Origin: Mesonia aestuariivivens
GTDB lineage: Bacteria > Bacteroidota > Bacteroidia > Flavobacteriales > Flavobacteriaceae
Reading direction: 5' to 3'
Length of the DNA stretch: 32,398 nt
Assembly (NCBI RefSeq): GCF_019311235.1
Contig: NZ_JAHWDF010000021.1
Coordinates: 1 to 32,398 of the forward strand
Shown here: positions 7,648 to 17,161 of the stretch, piece by piece
Layout: each line of letters begins with the position of its first letter
Position numbering within the stretch: the stretch's first letter is position 1
The notes under the pieces: model-generated
The model's database searches: none
Told to the model about the DNA's origin: nothing
What the model saw: the letters and a program-made list of their open reading frames with translations, nothing else
Program-made: the position numbers and the translations under genes

Positions 7648-9051
7648 ATGAAAATAGTAGACAAAATCAAACAGCTAAGCTTGGTAGTAGTACTTGTATG
7701 CATCAGCTCATGCCAGGATTGGCTGGAAGTAGAAGAACCGGATCATAAACTGGTAAGCAGCGAAGTATTTGCAAGTGATGAAACGGCCGAAAGTGCCATG
7801 CGAGGCATCTACAATCAACTTTATCAAGCGAGTTACAGTGCAGGATGGTTAGGAAGCGTAAGTGTGTTGGGAGGTTTATCTTCCGATAACTTAGCCCTTA
7901 TCAATACTAATGCCTTAGATCTTTTACAGTTTCAACAGCACAGCTTATTGCCCGATAATACGTATAATGAAAGCCTGTGGAGAAGTGCCTATAATATTAT
8001 TTATATGACAAATTCGTTGTTGGAAGGGATTCAAACTGCTAACAACCTCTCTCCAGAACTGGCCACACGTTTACAAGGGGAAGCTACTTTTATACGGGCC
8101 TTTACTTATTTCTACTTAACGAATTTATATGGGGAAGTGCCGTTAGTGTTAACTACCGATTATGAAACGAATGCACTTTTGGAAGCTAGTACTACTACCC
8201 GAATACAAGAGCAAATAGTGAATGACCTGGAAATGGCGATAAGCCAGTTGGAGGGAAATGCGGTTGTTGAAGAACGTACACAAGTGAATGCTTATACTGC
8301 CAAGGCCTTATTGGCGCGCGTACACCTTTATTTAGAAAATTGGGAATTAGCCGAACAATACAGCAGCGAGGTGATTGCACAAAGCGGAACCTATAGCTTG
8401 CTTACCGATATGAATGAGGTATTCTTAGCAAATAGCCAAGAGGCCATTTGGCAGCTTTCCCCCACAGGCGCCGGTACCGTTACCACTAATACCAATGAAG
8501 GCTCGGTATTTATCATCAACCCTTATTTCCCCTCGTTATCGTATGTGAAACTTACCGAAGAATTAGTGAATGCGATGGGGGCTGAAGATAAGCGAAAGCT
8601 TAACTGGGTGAACTATCATGAAGAACTGGAGGTGTATTATGCCTATAAGTATAAAATTCAGAACAGTTCGGCAGAAGTTACCGAATATTCGATGCTGATG
8701 CGCTTGGCAGAACAATACTTGATTCGCGCCGAAGCGCGAGCAAGGCAAAATAACTTGCAAGGCGCTATAGCCGATATAGATCACATTAAGGAAAGAGCAG
8801 GGGTGCCTTTGCTGGCAGATTCTAATTCGGGTATAAGTCAACAGGCATTACTCGAAGAAATCCTGATCGAACGAAGAAAAGAGCTCTTTACCGAATGGGG
8901 ACACCGCTGGTTAGATGCCAAACGTACCGGAAAGGCTAATGAATTTTTCGCTGCCGAAAGTCCCGGTTGGCAAGAAACAGATCTGCGGTATCCTATTCCG
9001 GCTAAAGAATTACTAAGCAACCCCAACCTTATCCAGCATCCCGGTTATTAA
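7648..9051 (+). CDS. SusD/RagB-type nutrient-binding outer membrane lipoprotein
   Basis: The product is 467 residues with a type II signal peptide: the lipobox CISSC places the lipidated cysteine at residue 22, followed by QDWLEVEEPD. Family hallmarks are the N-terminal TAESAMRGIYNQLY segment, the TPR-like ATFIRAFTYFYLTNLYGEVPLV helix pair and the C-terminal block with RLAEQYLIRAEARA and ERRKELFTEWGHRWLDAKRT. The protein forms the lid on the SusC barrel and captures the substrate. It lies between susC and the M16 peptidase with gaps of 11 and 16 bases, so the three are one operon. Confidence 0.95.
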   Translation: MKIVDKIKQLSLVVVLVCISSCQDWLEVEEPDHKLVSSEVFASDETAESAMRGIYNQLYQASYSAGWLGSVSVLGGLSSDNLALINTNALDLLQFQQHSLLPDNTYNESLWRSAYNIIYMTNSLLEGIQTANNLSPELATRLQGEATFIRAFTYFYLTNLYGEVPLVLTTDYETNALLEASTTTRIQEQIVNDLEMAISQLEGNAVVEERTQVNAYTAKALLARVHLYLENWELAEQYSSEVIAQSGTYSLLTDMNEVFLANSQEAIWQLSPTGAGTVTTNTNEGSVFIINPYFPSLSYVKLTEELVNAMGAEDKRKLNWVNYHEELEVYYAYKYKIQNSSAEVTEYSMLMRLAEQYLIRAEARARQNNLQGAIADIDHIKERAGVPLLADSNSGISQQALLEEILIERRKELFTEWGHRWLDAKRTGKANEFFAAESPGWQETDLRYPIPAKELLSNPNLIQHPGY

Positions 9052-9067
9052 TTAAATACCACAACTT

Positions 9068-11935
9068 ATGAATTTTAATCATATACTAGGTTTATTTTTA
9101 TGTACACTATTTGCCGGGTTGCCGGTCCAGTCACAGACAGATCTTGACCATATCCCAGGCTTGCGGTATGGGAAACTCCCAAACGGGTTGCGCTATTTTA
9201 TTAAAGATATAGACGAACCCACTGCCCAAACCACTATGCGGTTGTATTTGAATGTAGGTGCTCATCACCAAGATTCTTCGCAATTGGAGTTAGCTCATTT
9301 TACAGAACATATGGCTTTTAAACCTACAAAACATATCCCCAAAAGTATAAAAGATGAAGCCCAACTTCAACGCTTAGGTATGAACATTAGGGATATAAGC
9401 GGTACGACATCGAATCAATATACCCGCTATGATTTCAATATTCCCACACATAACATGCAGGCTTTTGAAATGGGCTTACGTTGGTTTCGGGATATCGCTA
9501 CGAATTTGCAGCTTACCGATAGGTATATTAATCAAGAGAGGGGTTCGGTTTTACAGGAGTATCTGATGGGAAATCAAGAAAACTGGGCGTATTTTAAGGC
9601 ACAAAAGAATCTAGAAGCCAAGATGTTTCCTTTTCGAAGCTCTTTTGATGATTTTTTGACACACATTAAGCATTTTTCTCCTCAAGACCTAAAGCGTTTT
9701 TATAAAAAATGGTACCGCCCAGATTTAATGAACGTGATGATTGTAGGGAATATAGAAGCTCCTGCGGAAATAGAAAAGCGGATTAAAGCAGTCTTTAGGG
9801 GTTTACCTAAGCCTAACACTTCTTATCCTGTTGTAGATATTCATCAGGCACACCAAAGCTGTGCCCCAGAGTTTAAAGTTCAGCAATGGGATAATGGTTT
9901 TAAAACGACCAAGAAAGAGGATGCAAGCTTTTTTTGGTATATTAGACAACCGCAACTGGTGAATCGTTTGCACACCAAAGAAGGCTTTCAAGACTATGTT
10001 GCTTTTCAGTTGATAAGCCAAATTCTCTCTAAGCGCTATCTGGAAATGGAAATGGAATCGCCCTTGTTTTCAGCTCATATCGGAGCTAAAGATACCTATA
10101 CCTATGGAGGAAACCCTTTTTCTCTTGAGCTAAGTTTTACCGCTCCCATTGCTCAACGGGAACAGGCTTTTGGGTTAATGGTGCAAAAAATCCTACAATT
10201 AAAAAGGGATGGGGTTTATCAAAATGAACTGGAAAAGGTAAAAAAGATTTATCTCTCGGAAATTCCGATAGCCAAACAGGTATATTGGAATGGGGAACTT
10301 TTTAACTACGCCCTTAAAAACGAAATGCTTTTTCCTTATCGAAAAGAGGGACTGCTAACATGGATACAAGAACTTTCGGTGGAAGAGTTGAATGTTTACT
10401 GCACTGAATTTCTTTCTTCCCTCCCTCAGGATATCGGAATTATTGCTCCCAAGGGTAGTAAAGCCCTCCAGTATAGTGAAGAGGAAGTTCGCCAGTGGAT
10501 AGTAGAAGCGTATAAGCAACCCGTAGAAGCTTATCAAGCTCCAAAAATTATAGAAGAACTTTACACTAAAAAGGAGAAAGAACACCTAAAGGAAGTAACC
10601 TATACCAAGGTAAAACCTACCATACCCGATACCGAAGAGTTTATATTGGCAAACGGGCTACGAATTATAATGAAGGCTTTTCAGCCGTCTGCGGGTGTGG
10701 AGGCGAATTCTCTAACTATTCAAGGATGGACTACAAAGGGAGCCTCGTGTTTTCCCGATCAAGATTATTATTCGGCCCTAAATGCTCCAAGTTTGGTACA
10801 CTATAAAGCGATAAAAGGATTTTCTAAAAGAGAGCTTGATCGTTTTAAAGAAAATAACGGTATTCTCAATAGTAATGCTTACATTGATTATTATGAATCT
10901 AGTGTTCAAGTAAAGGGAGATTTAAGCAGTGCAGAAGAGCTCGTACAAATCATAAGTCTCTATTTTCAACCGGTTCATATAGAAAATGCTACTGTAGAGG
11001 CTTGGAAAGAAGAAACCTTAGCCGCACGTAGCGAAGAGAAAAGTTTACAAGCTGATTTTCAAAATGCTATCCGTCATAGTGTAGAAGATCGAGCTATACC
11101 TCCTTTATTTAACTTTCGTAGTCTAAAGGGGAAAGAAGCTTTAGAAGGGATTTTAAAAACCAACGCCCAAAAAAGTTATCAGATCTATAATCAGCTTTTT
11201 AGTTCACCGCAAGATTGGACATTTTTAATTACCGGCAATATGGCGATACAGGAAATTATACCGCTGGTACAGACCTATTTGGGCAACATTCCCCAAAAAG
11301 AAACAAAGCAGTCAGATTGTTCCTCCATCCATCATTCTCCCGGTTTTAGCTTTCAAGGCCCTAAAAAGCAAACGGTTTATAGTGCTACTCCTATGGAAAA
11401 TGTCATGTATCAGGCCAGTTATTATAGAGGGCATTCAAACACTAAAAATAGATGGAAAGAAACCTTAAACTTAGAAGTGTTTAGTGAGCTTACCGAAATT
11501 ATGCTCAAACGTTTACGGCATGAAAAAGGATTTTCAATTTATAATTACGGCACGTACGGTCATTACAATTTCGATGAACAACGTCATCAATTTTCTTTTT
11601 TAATCACCTGCCAGCCGGATGAATTGATCCCTATACAAAAGGAAATCGGGCTCATTATTAAAGAGCTGAAACAGGGCAAAATTACACGTGAATACTTTCT
11701 TCGGGCGAAGGAAAAAATCTCGATGAAGTATGCTAGTGATAATCTTAGAAAGCATCGTACGATGCAACAGCTACTTTTTGAGCATTTACGTTATGAGCAG
11801 GATTGGAAAAACTTGAACCTTTATCAAAACTTTATCAATACCCTTACGGTAGAAGATATGATAAGCATGGCCAATACCTATTTTCAAGACAACAATAAAG
11901 TAGAAGTGATTATGAGGGGAGAGGAAAGGTTATAA
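9068..11935 (+). CDS. M16 family zinc metallopeptidase (insulinase/pitrilysin type)
   Basis: This 955-residue protein has a signal peptide ending near VQSQ and four M16-type lobes. The inverted zinc motif HFTEH is at residues 77-81 and the third ligand is probably Glu157, inside NQERGSVLQEY, at the spacing expected for HxxEH plus about 76. The second half holds the inactive homologous domains, for example ITREYFLRAKEKI near the C terminus. The enzyme should cleave peptides in the periplasm or at the outer membrane. Its place directly behind susC-susD suggests it trims peptides brought in by that transporter. A strong terminator follows. Confidence 0.93.
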   Translation: MNFNHILGLFLCTLFAGLPVQSQTDLDHIPGLRYGKLPNGLRYFIKDIDEPTAQTTMRLYLNVGAHHQDSSQLELAHFTEHMAFKPTKHIPKSIKDEAQLQRLGMNIRDISGTTSNQYTRYDFNIPTHNMQAFEMGLRWFRDIATNLQLTDRYINQERGSVLQEYLMGNQENWAYFKAQKNLEAKMFPFRSSFDDFLTHIKHFSPQDLKRFYKKWYRPDLMNVMIVGNIEAPAEIEKRIKAVFRGLPKPNTSYPVVDIHQAHQSCAPEFKVQQWDNGFKTTKKEDASFFWYIRQPQLVNRLHTKEGFQDYVAFQLISQILSKRYLEMEMESPLFSAHIGAKDTYTYGGNPFSLELSFTAPIAQREQAFGLMVQKILQLKRDGVYQNELEKVKKIYLSEIPIAKQVYWNGELFNYALKNEMLFPYRKEGLLTWIQELSVEELNVYCTEFLSSLPQDIGIIAPKGSKALQYSEEEVRQWIVEAYKQPVEAYQAPKIIEELYTKKEKEHLKEVTYTKVKPTIPDTEEFILANGLRIIMKAFQPSAGVEANSLTIQGWTTKGASCFPDQDYYSALNAPSLVHYKAIKGFSKRELDRFKENNGILNSNAYIDYYESSVQVKGDLSSAEELVQIISLYFQPVHIENATVEAWKEETLAARSEEKSLQADFQNAIRHSVEDRAIPPLFNFRSLKGKEALEGILKTNAQKSYQIYNQLFSSPQDWTFLITGNMAIQEIIPLVQTYLGNIPQKETKQSDCSSIHHSPGFSFQGPKKQTVYSATPMENVMYQASYYRGHSNTKNRWKETLNLEVFSELTEIMLKRLRHEKGFSIYNYGTYGHYNFDEQRHQFSFLITCQPDELIPIQKEIGLIIKELKQGKITREYFLRAKEKISMKYASDNLRKHRTMQQLLFEHLRYEQDWKNLNLYQNFINTLTVEDMISMANTYFQDNNKVEVIMRGEERL

Positions 11936-11941
11936 CGAAAT

Positions 11942-11980
11942 AAAGAAGCACACCATTATAGTGTGCTTCTTTTCTTTTTT
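11942..11980 (+). terminator. Rho-independent terminator of the SusC-SusD-M16 operon
   Basis: AAAGAAGCACAC (11942-11953) pairs perfectly with GTGTGCTTCTTT (11961-11972) around a 7-base loop and is followed by a T-rich run to 11980. It starts six bases after the M16 stop. On the other strand it could also end the transcript of the convergent DUF6520 gene. Confidence 0.9.
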
Positions 11981-11996
11981 ATGAGGTTAATAAATT

Positions 11997-12263
11997 TTAC
12001 AGTTCAAACGGAGTGGTACGCGTGGACTTCTTTAAAGAATTAAAATCTTGAAGATCATAAATGTCATGAATACTACCATCGGGTAAGCTAACTTGACAAT
12101 TATTTTCTCCTACTACACCGCAATTAATTTCAGGAATAGCCTCCCATTGATTGTTCAAGCGGATATAATCCATGGCTTGTTCATTTCCTAATTCTACCGT
12201 TGTAAACGACATGCCCGTAGCGAAAATTAACGCTAATACGGGAATTAAAAATTTAGTTTTCAT
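11997..12263 (-). CDS. DUF6520 family small exported protein
   Basis: The product is 88 residues with the usual start of this flavobacterial family, MKTKFLIPVLALIFATGMSF, which acts as a signal peptide. The mature part contains two cysteines (INCGVVGENNCQV) that could form a disulfide. The family is commonly encoded beside MauE/DoxX-like membrane proteins, as here, and its function is unknown. The gene is separated from MauE by the heptamer repeat, which is unusual, because the two normally lie close together. Confidence 0.85.
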   Translation of the reverse strand: MKTKFLIPVLALIFATGMSFTTVELGNEQAMDYIRLNNQWEAIPEINCGVVGENNCQVSLPDGSIHDIYDLQDFNSLKKSTRTTPFEL

Positions 12264-12361
12264 AATGTAAAAATTTAAAGATTTATAAAATTGCTTACTC
12301 TTTTCTACAGGTTTTCAGCTTCTTCCTGGTTGTTTGTTGCGCAACAATTTTTTTTATTCCT

Positions 12362-12739
12362 TATACTCTATACTCTATACTCTATACTCTATACTCTATA
12401 CTCTCTACTCTATACTCTCTACTCTATACTCTCTACTCTCTACTCTATACTCTATACTCTCTACTCTCTACTCTATACTCTCTACTCTATACTCTCTACT
12501 CTATACTCTATACTCTATACTCTCTACTCTATACTCTCTACTCTCTACTCTCTACTCTCTACTCTCTACTCTATACTCTATACTCTATACTCTATACTCT
12601 CTACTCTCTACTCTCTACTCTCTACTCTCTACTCTCTACTCTCTACTCTCTACTCTATACTCTCTACTCTATACTCTCTACTCTATACTCTATACTCTAT
12701 ACTCTCTACTCTATACTCTCTACTCTCTACTCTCTACTC
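12362..12739. repeat. Heptanucleotide tandem repeat, 54 units of two alternating types
   Basis: The tract is an uninterrupted run of 54 seven-base units, each either TATACTC (26 copies, A) or TCTACTC (28 copies, C). Only the second base of the unit varies. Units 17-28 and 43-54 share the same order, ACACAAACACCC, which implies a later 84-base duplication inside the array. Because 7 is not a multiple of 3, the plus strand is open in every frame with a 7-residue period; I regard that translation as meaningless. The minus strand holds regular TAG stops, one of which ends the MauE gene. Confidence 0.97.
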
Positions 12740-13170
12740 TCTATTTTCTTTTTCCTAGCTCTAATAACATAAAGTCCCATAAAAGCGAAAGCAATGCCTA
12801 CCCCATTTAGTAAAAGATGCTGTTTCCAACTCAATAAGCTACTCACACCCCCACAAGAACAAGGCTGGTAAGGTGCCCACCAAAGAAGAGCGGCGACATA
12901 CACGGCATAAAAACTTAATAAGCTCACCACCGCGATCAATGAAGCTTTAATATAATGCTGTACTAGTAGGCTTAAGGCTATGCTAATTTCAAGAAAAGGG
13001 AGGCTCCAAGCGAAGACGCTAATTAAATCGCTGTTTTTTGGTAAAAGAGGCGAATTGTATAAGTTGTTGTAAAACGCGTCTTCCGTTAACAACTTCGTTA
13101 ATCCTGCGTAAAAAAAGAGCATTAAAAATCCATAGCGAATAAAATTGAGTAGACGAGTTTGTGGCTTCAT
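12727..13170 (-). CDS. MauE/DoxX-like redox-associated membrane protein
   Basis: This 147-residue protein has four predicted membrane helices. Between helices 3 and 4 it carries the PCSCGGVSSLLSW block, whose CxC pair is typical of the MauE/DoxX redox-associated group. It probably handles thiols or electrons at the inner membrane; a specific partner is not evident, although DUF6520 downstream has two cysteines. The last residues (KKKIESRE) and the stop codon are encoded by the first bases of the heptamer repeat, so the native C terminus may have been replaced when the repeat formed. Confidence 0.85.
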   Translation of the reverse strand: MKPQTRLLNFIRYGFLMLFFYAGLTKLLTEDAFYNNLYNSPLLPKNSDLISVFAWSLPFLEISIALSLLVQHYIKASLIAVVSLLSFYAVYVAALLWWAPYQPCSCGGVSSLLSWKQHLLLNGVGIAFAFMGLYVIRARKKKIESRE

Positions 13171-13355
13171 AACAAATACATTTTTGTATGGTTTAAAGGT
13201 CTTTAAAATAACTTTTCCTTAAAGGATAAAATATTGACTATCAGGTATTTTTAAGAATATGCCTTATCCGTTCGTGTGTTTTTTACGAAATGCAATGCAG
13301 CTAAAAATGTATCGAGAACCACTAAAACACCTACTATTTTACCTAATAACCCTCC

Positions 13356-14264
13356 CTATTTAGGTTTAAAATATCTCGGACTCTTGCCATATTTATTTTT
13401 AAAAACTCGAGAAAAATGAGCTGCACTTTTAAAGCCATAGCTTGTAGCGATAACTTTTATAGAAGTGGGGGTAAATTTTATCATGACCATGGCCATTTCT
13501 AAACGCTTGTTCAGATGAAATTTAAAAATGGTAGTTTGGTAAAGTTCTTTAAAACCCGTTTTGAGTTTAAACTCATTCATATGAAATTGCCGTGCAATAA
13601 GGTGTAGTGAAGGAAGTTGTGTATGAAGATTTTCTAGAATAAATTGGTGTACCCTTTTAAGGTTTTGTAGGTCTGCTTGTAACTGTAAGGTAGCATAAGT
13701 ACGATTGGGAGGTAATTTTATAGGAGGCTGAGGGGGGTCTTTTCGTTTTTCAATCACTGATCCTCGAAAGATAAAATAAGATTTTTTCCCATCTGAAACC
13801 CAGTGGCAATAGCCCCAACAATCTAACAGCGTCTGGTGTTGGGTAGAGAAACAAAGTAGAATAGGGTGAGAGGCATTGAGCTCTTGTGATGCAATGTTTT
13901 GTAATTTTTCTTTTAATTGTTCTAGAGAAGATGCAGTCATTACTTTAGAGAGGGGCTGGTGCAAAAGTTCATGTTCAAGATAGCCTAGTAGTTTTCTAAA
14001 ACGCTCATTTAATCCGCAAATGTGATGCTTTGTATCTAATACAAAAATAAAAGGCTCGGGAATATTACGCTCATTAAATGAGCTAGCGTATACAAAGAAA
14101 TCGGCCAGTTCTTCGGCAAGAACATTCAATAAAATCTCCACATCTTTGGGCTGAGCGGTAGTCGTGTTGATGGGTAGCCGGTATGCGAAATTGCCTTTGG
14201 CAAGTTCTAAAATCATGGTTCTTAAAGCTTTTAGCCGATCGGTATGTAGCGTATGAGGGTTCAT
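13356..14264 (-). CDS. AraC family transcriptional regulator with PAS-like sensor domain
   Basis: The 302-residue protein has three parts. An N-terminal HAMP-like stretch (LAKGNFAYRLPI, about 21-32) is followed by a PAS-like domain (PFIFVLDTKHHICGLNERFRKLLGY, about 70-170). A C-terminal AraC DNA-binding domain covers about 200-302, with two helix-turn-helix units and the signature GFKSAAHFSRVFKNKYGKSP. It overlaps the upstream DUF7793-like gene by four bases (ATGA type), so the two are translated together. This pairing recurs in Flavobacteriia. The signal sensed is unknown. Confidence 0.88.
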   Translation of the reverse strand: MNPHTLHTDRLKALRTMILELAKGNFAYRLPINTTTAQPKDVEILLNVLAEELADFFVYASSFNERNIPEPFIFVLDTKHHICGLNERFRKLLGYLEHELLHQPLSKVMTASSLEQLKEKLQNIASQELNASHPILLCFSTQHQTLLDCWGYCHWVSDGKKSYFIFRGSVIEKRKDPPQPPIKLPPNRTYATLQLQADLQNLKRVHQFILENLHTQLPSLHLIARQFHMNEFKLKTGFKELYQTTIFKFHLNKRLEMAMVMIKFTPTSIKVIATSYGFKSAAHFSRVFKNKYGKSPRYFKPK

Positions 14265-14638
14265 GAAATAAAAGCTTTTAAATACATAATAGCTTCTTCT
14301 TTAGCTGTAAAAATAGCAGAAGGTACTAGAGGTGGGTTTATCTTTAAAAAAAAATCTGTCAACTCTTTTGTCGTATGGGGGTCTGCCCAATAAGCTATTG
14401 CACTTACAAGTAACGAGCCCTCAATACTTAAATAGTTTCTTGCTTTTTTACTAGGAATATTGAGCGCCCTTACATCACACAAAACAGGGTAGGTTTGTTC
14501 ACGTTGAAGCTGTAATCGTATAGCGACTAATTCTTTCGCTACGTGTTCGTCAAAATCTTCAATCGTTAAATAGCGAAAAAAGACAATTCCCTCTTTGATG
14601 TAGATTTCTGCATATTTAGTGTGAATATAGTTATGCAT
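14261..14638 (-). CDS. STAS-like / DUF7793-like protein upstream of the AraC regulator
   Basis: The product is 125 residues of alternating strands and helices: KYAEIYIKEGIVFFRY, then PVLCDVRALN, then NPPLVPSAIFTAKEEAIMYL. It resembles the flavobacterial DUF7793 family, whose fold is like STAS or SpoIIAA. It is the first gene of a two-gene operon with the AraC regulator, overlapping it by four bases. It is probably a small regulatory partner; I infer this only from the fold and the linkage. Confidence 0.7.
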   Translation of the reverse strand: MHNYIHTKYAEIYIKEGIVFFRYLTIEDFDEHVAKELVAIRLQLQREQTYPVLCDVRALNIPSKKARNYLSIEGSLLVSAIAYWADPHTTKELTDFFLKINPPLVPSAIFTAKEEAIMYLKAFIS

Positions 14639-14875
14639 AGCTATAATTTTAACTTTAAAATTACAAACAATAATTTATTTTAACTTTTTAACAATATATT
14701 TTTCGAATAAATAGTATAAAAAAAAGCTGTTTTTGAGCTGAAAATTTGTCTATAAAGGATAAAAAATTACCTGTAAGGTATTATTTGTTCGCTGCTAACC
14801 AAGGAGTTCTTTATTTCGAGCATCATTTTTATAGCTTCATGTTTCTAAGTGTTTAATCTATAAAGCAAAACGGAA

Positions 14876-15163
14876 ATGGCACCAACTACACACCATCATT
14901 TTTTAGAAAGGGTAGCTCAAGTAATTACCCATGAAAAACAAACTAAAATACTGTCTTTAATACCAGAAATAGCGCCTTTTGAGAGTCAAGAAATTGATGT
15001 TAAGGGAGAAAAACCTTGCCATGTTGAAATTACCGCTAATTTGGGGTTGAAACAAGCTGAAAGCGTAAAATTAAAGATCAAAAGACCTTCTAAAAAAAGC
15101 TTATGGGGAGCGACAACTAATTTTTTAAAGAATAAGATAGCAAGCCTATTGAGTTTAAGTTAA
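14876..15163 (+). CDS. Small hypothetical protein upstream of the RteC-like gene
   Basis: This 95-residue, strongly basic protein has no signal peptide. The middle part (EIDVKGEKPCHVEITANLGL) suggests a short beta unit and the C terminus is lysine-rich, ending in a hydrophobic IASLLSLS. It lies 10 bases before the RteC-like gene and is divergent from the AraC pair. I do not recognise the family. Confidence 0.6.
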   Translation: MAPTTHHHFLERVAQVITHEKQTKILSLIPEIAPFESQEIDVKGEKPCHVEITANLGLKQAESVKLKIKRPSKKSLWGATTNFLKNKIASLLSLS

Positions 15164-15173
15164 ATCTATAGAC

Positions 15174-16007
15174 ATGAAAAAAGCAAAACAAATCATTAAA
15201 GACTTTGAAGAGCAGTTAATAAGTTTACAACAAGAAGAGTATACGCTTGTTGCTATGGCAGTAAAAGGAATTCACTCTAGTTATCACAGTTTAGTGCAAT
15301 TGAAAAAATGGTTAGCAGAGCATGAGTTTGACTTGCTCACAGAAGAGATTAATTTTTTTAAAAATATGCAATCTATCCCCTTGAGTTATTTTTTATATTT
15401 TACAGAGTTACGAACTTGTGAATTACAAAAACCCAAGGCGGGTTTGCAATTTCAGGTCGCTTATTTGGAGAAAGAATTAAAAAAAATAAACAAATTTTTT
15501 TATCAATATTCAGAGTTCGCTAACTATATGGAATTGGGAGAAACGTATTTAGATCCACAGTTTTTTTCAATATCTCAAGGTTCAGAAGGCACACTAAAAT
15601 CATTAATAGAGGAAACGCCAAGCTTAGAATTTGAAAGTAATTATCGTTTATTATGGGCAAAAATAAAAGCGAAGCACAAACTGATTGATCATATTAAGGC
15701 TACTTTAATTCAGCTTAAACAGCCTCATCAAAAATTACCTTTAAAAAAAGTGAGTAATTTAAAATGGACAGCTTCTAAAACAGCGATGACAGAATTGGTA
15801 TATGCTTTATATTCGGCTAGGGCTTTAAATAGTGGAGAAGCCGAACTTAAAGAAATAGCCAGCGCACTCCAGTATATTTTTCAAACAGATGTGGGTGACC
15901 TCTACCGTACCTATACCGAAATAAGAGCGCGCAAACTACAGCCTACTAAATTTTTAGATCACCTTAAAGTAAACTTAGAACAAAAAATGTATGAGGCAGA
16001 AGAATAG
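15174..16007 (+). CDS. RteC domain-containing protein
   Basis: This 277-residue helical protein has the RteC pattern. A central segment (FFKNMQSIPLSYFLYFTEL, about 60-80) is followed by a coiled region with LEKELKKINKFF. Next is YMELGETYLDPQFF at about 118-133, where the family typically has a DxxYF-like block. The C-terminal segment (KTAMTELVYALYSARALNSGEAELKEIA...) matches the winged-helix-like end of RteC. In Bacteroides conjugative elements RteC activates excision genes; chromosomal homologues near AraC genes are common in Flavobacteriia and uncharacterised. No conjugation genes are present here. Confidence 0.72.
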   Translation: MKKAKQIIKDFEEQLISLQQEEYTLVAMAVKGIHSSYHSLVQLKKWLAEHEFDLLTEEINFFKNMQSIPLSYFLYFTELRTCELQKPKAGLQFQVAYLEKELKKINKFFYQYSEFANYMELGETYLDPQFFSISQGSEGTLKSLIEETPSLEFESNYRLLWAKIKAKHKLIDHIKATLIQLKQPHQKLPLKKVSNLKWTASKTAMTELVYALYSARALNSGEAELKEIASALQYIFQTDVGDLYRTYTEIRARKLQPTKFLDHLKVNLEQKMYEAEE

Positions 16008-17061
16008 CGAAGCAAATTTAAAAACTAGAAACTAGAATTTAGACTGTTTTTTTGAAACAAGAAATAGGAAACAGAAACCAGGATTTTTGAATTCTTAATG
16101 TTGAATTGGTAGTGAGAATTGAGTACAATTCTGAATGTTGGATGTTTTTCTTCTAGAGGCTCAAACTATAAGTTAGAGAATTGAAGGTATAAAAAACTAA
16201 CTACTTATGAACTAATAAAAATTAATAAAAAGATTTCTCGACTCCGCTCGAAATGACAAGTAACCAAATAAGATGCTAAAACAAATTCATAAGGACAGAG
16301 GTAGGAAAATACGGTCTATTTTTAGTTTTCGTAGCAAAACAAATAAAAGCTGCAGCGCGGGCAGAGGAGTATAGCCTAGCGAAGCGATTGCTATACGCAG
16401 GATAAAGCTTTTATGTCGTTTTCAAGAAGGCTAAAATAAGCCTAGACTTTTGTTTAGCTCACGCGCTATTATTTCCTGGGAGTTCGTGCATCTCCTACGG
16501 TCGATGTCTTTTCGGCAATGGAAATCGACTTTTTTTGGCTTCACGAATACTTAAGTAATAGTAAAGTGAATGAGTAAAAGAAAAGAGAAGCTAGACTATT
16601 TTTTTGAAACAACAAGCAAGAAGCAGGATTTTTGAATTGGCAGTGAGAATAGAAAATAGATACTAGAGATTAGTGATTAGAAGTAAAAAAAGCTTTCTGT
16701 AGTTAAAAAAAATCGGGACTATTTTTAGTGCTGTAGCAATGCCAAGCATTTTTGCAGCGGGGTTGGCGGCGCAAGAGATTAGCGGAGGGGTTTCTCTTGC
16801 ACAGGATAAGAAAACGCGCTATTATTTCTTGGGGGTTCGTGCATCTCCTACGGTCGATGTCTTTTTCGGCAATGGGAATCGACTTTTTTTGGCTTCACGA
16901 ATACTTAAGCAACAGTAAAGTAGATGAATGAAAGAGAAGTAAGGTTAGCAACTAGAGAATAGACCCTTGAGTTCGGAAAGTTCATTACGATTCATTCAAA
17001 ATTCATGAATAATAAATACCTGCTCTATAGCAAAGCCCTATTGTGAGCAGTGTGAGTCCAG
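16008..17061. repeat. Repeat-rich non-coding region with direct and inverted copies
   Basis: No gene is seen. Two direct repeats of about 107 bases lie at 16461-16567 and 16814-16921 and share ACGCGCTATTATTTC and CACGAATACTTAAG. A segment at 16316-16459 is inverted at 17985-18125, and again at 19478-19618 in the duplicated block; it contains GCGATTGCTATACGCAGG. A dispersed flavobacterial repeat (TTTCTCGACTCCGCTCGAAA) is at 16234-16253. Many words such as CTAGA and GAAAC recur without order. The region looks like a graveyard of short repeats. Confidence 0.7.
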
Positions 17062-17161
17062 TGTGCTTACAGTACTAGACCATTGCACTGCACTTTATAG
17101 TGCACTCAAACTGAAATCATACTTTTTGCATTATAAATATGATATAATTAACTCTAAAAAC

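Noticed and set aside
12362-12739. Possible CRISPR array because of many regular repeats
   Set aside because: Units are seven bases with no spacers, and no cas gene is present.
12291-12810. Two overlapping plus-strand reading frames of about 155 codons with an LYTLYS repeat
   Set aside because: They are translations of the heptamer tandem repeat, which is open in every plus-strand frame. There is no independent coding evidence.
16461-16921. The pair of 107-base direct repeats as attC-like sites
   Set aside because: They show no paired outer arms and no GTT/AAC cores, and no gene lies between them.
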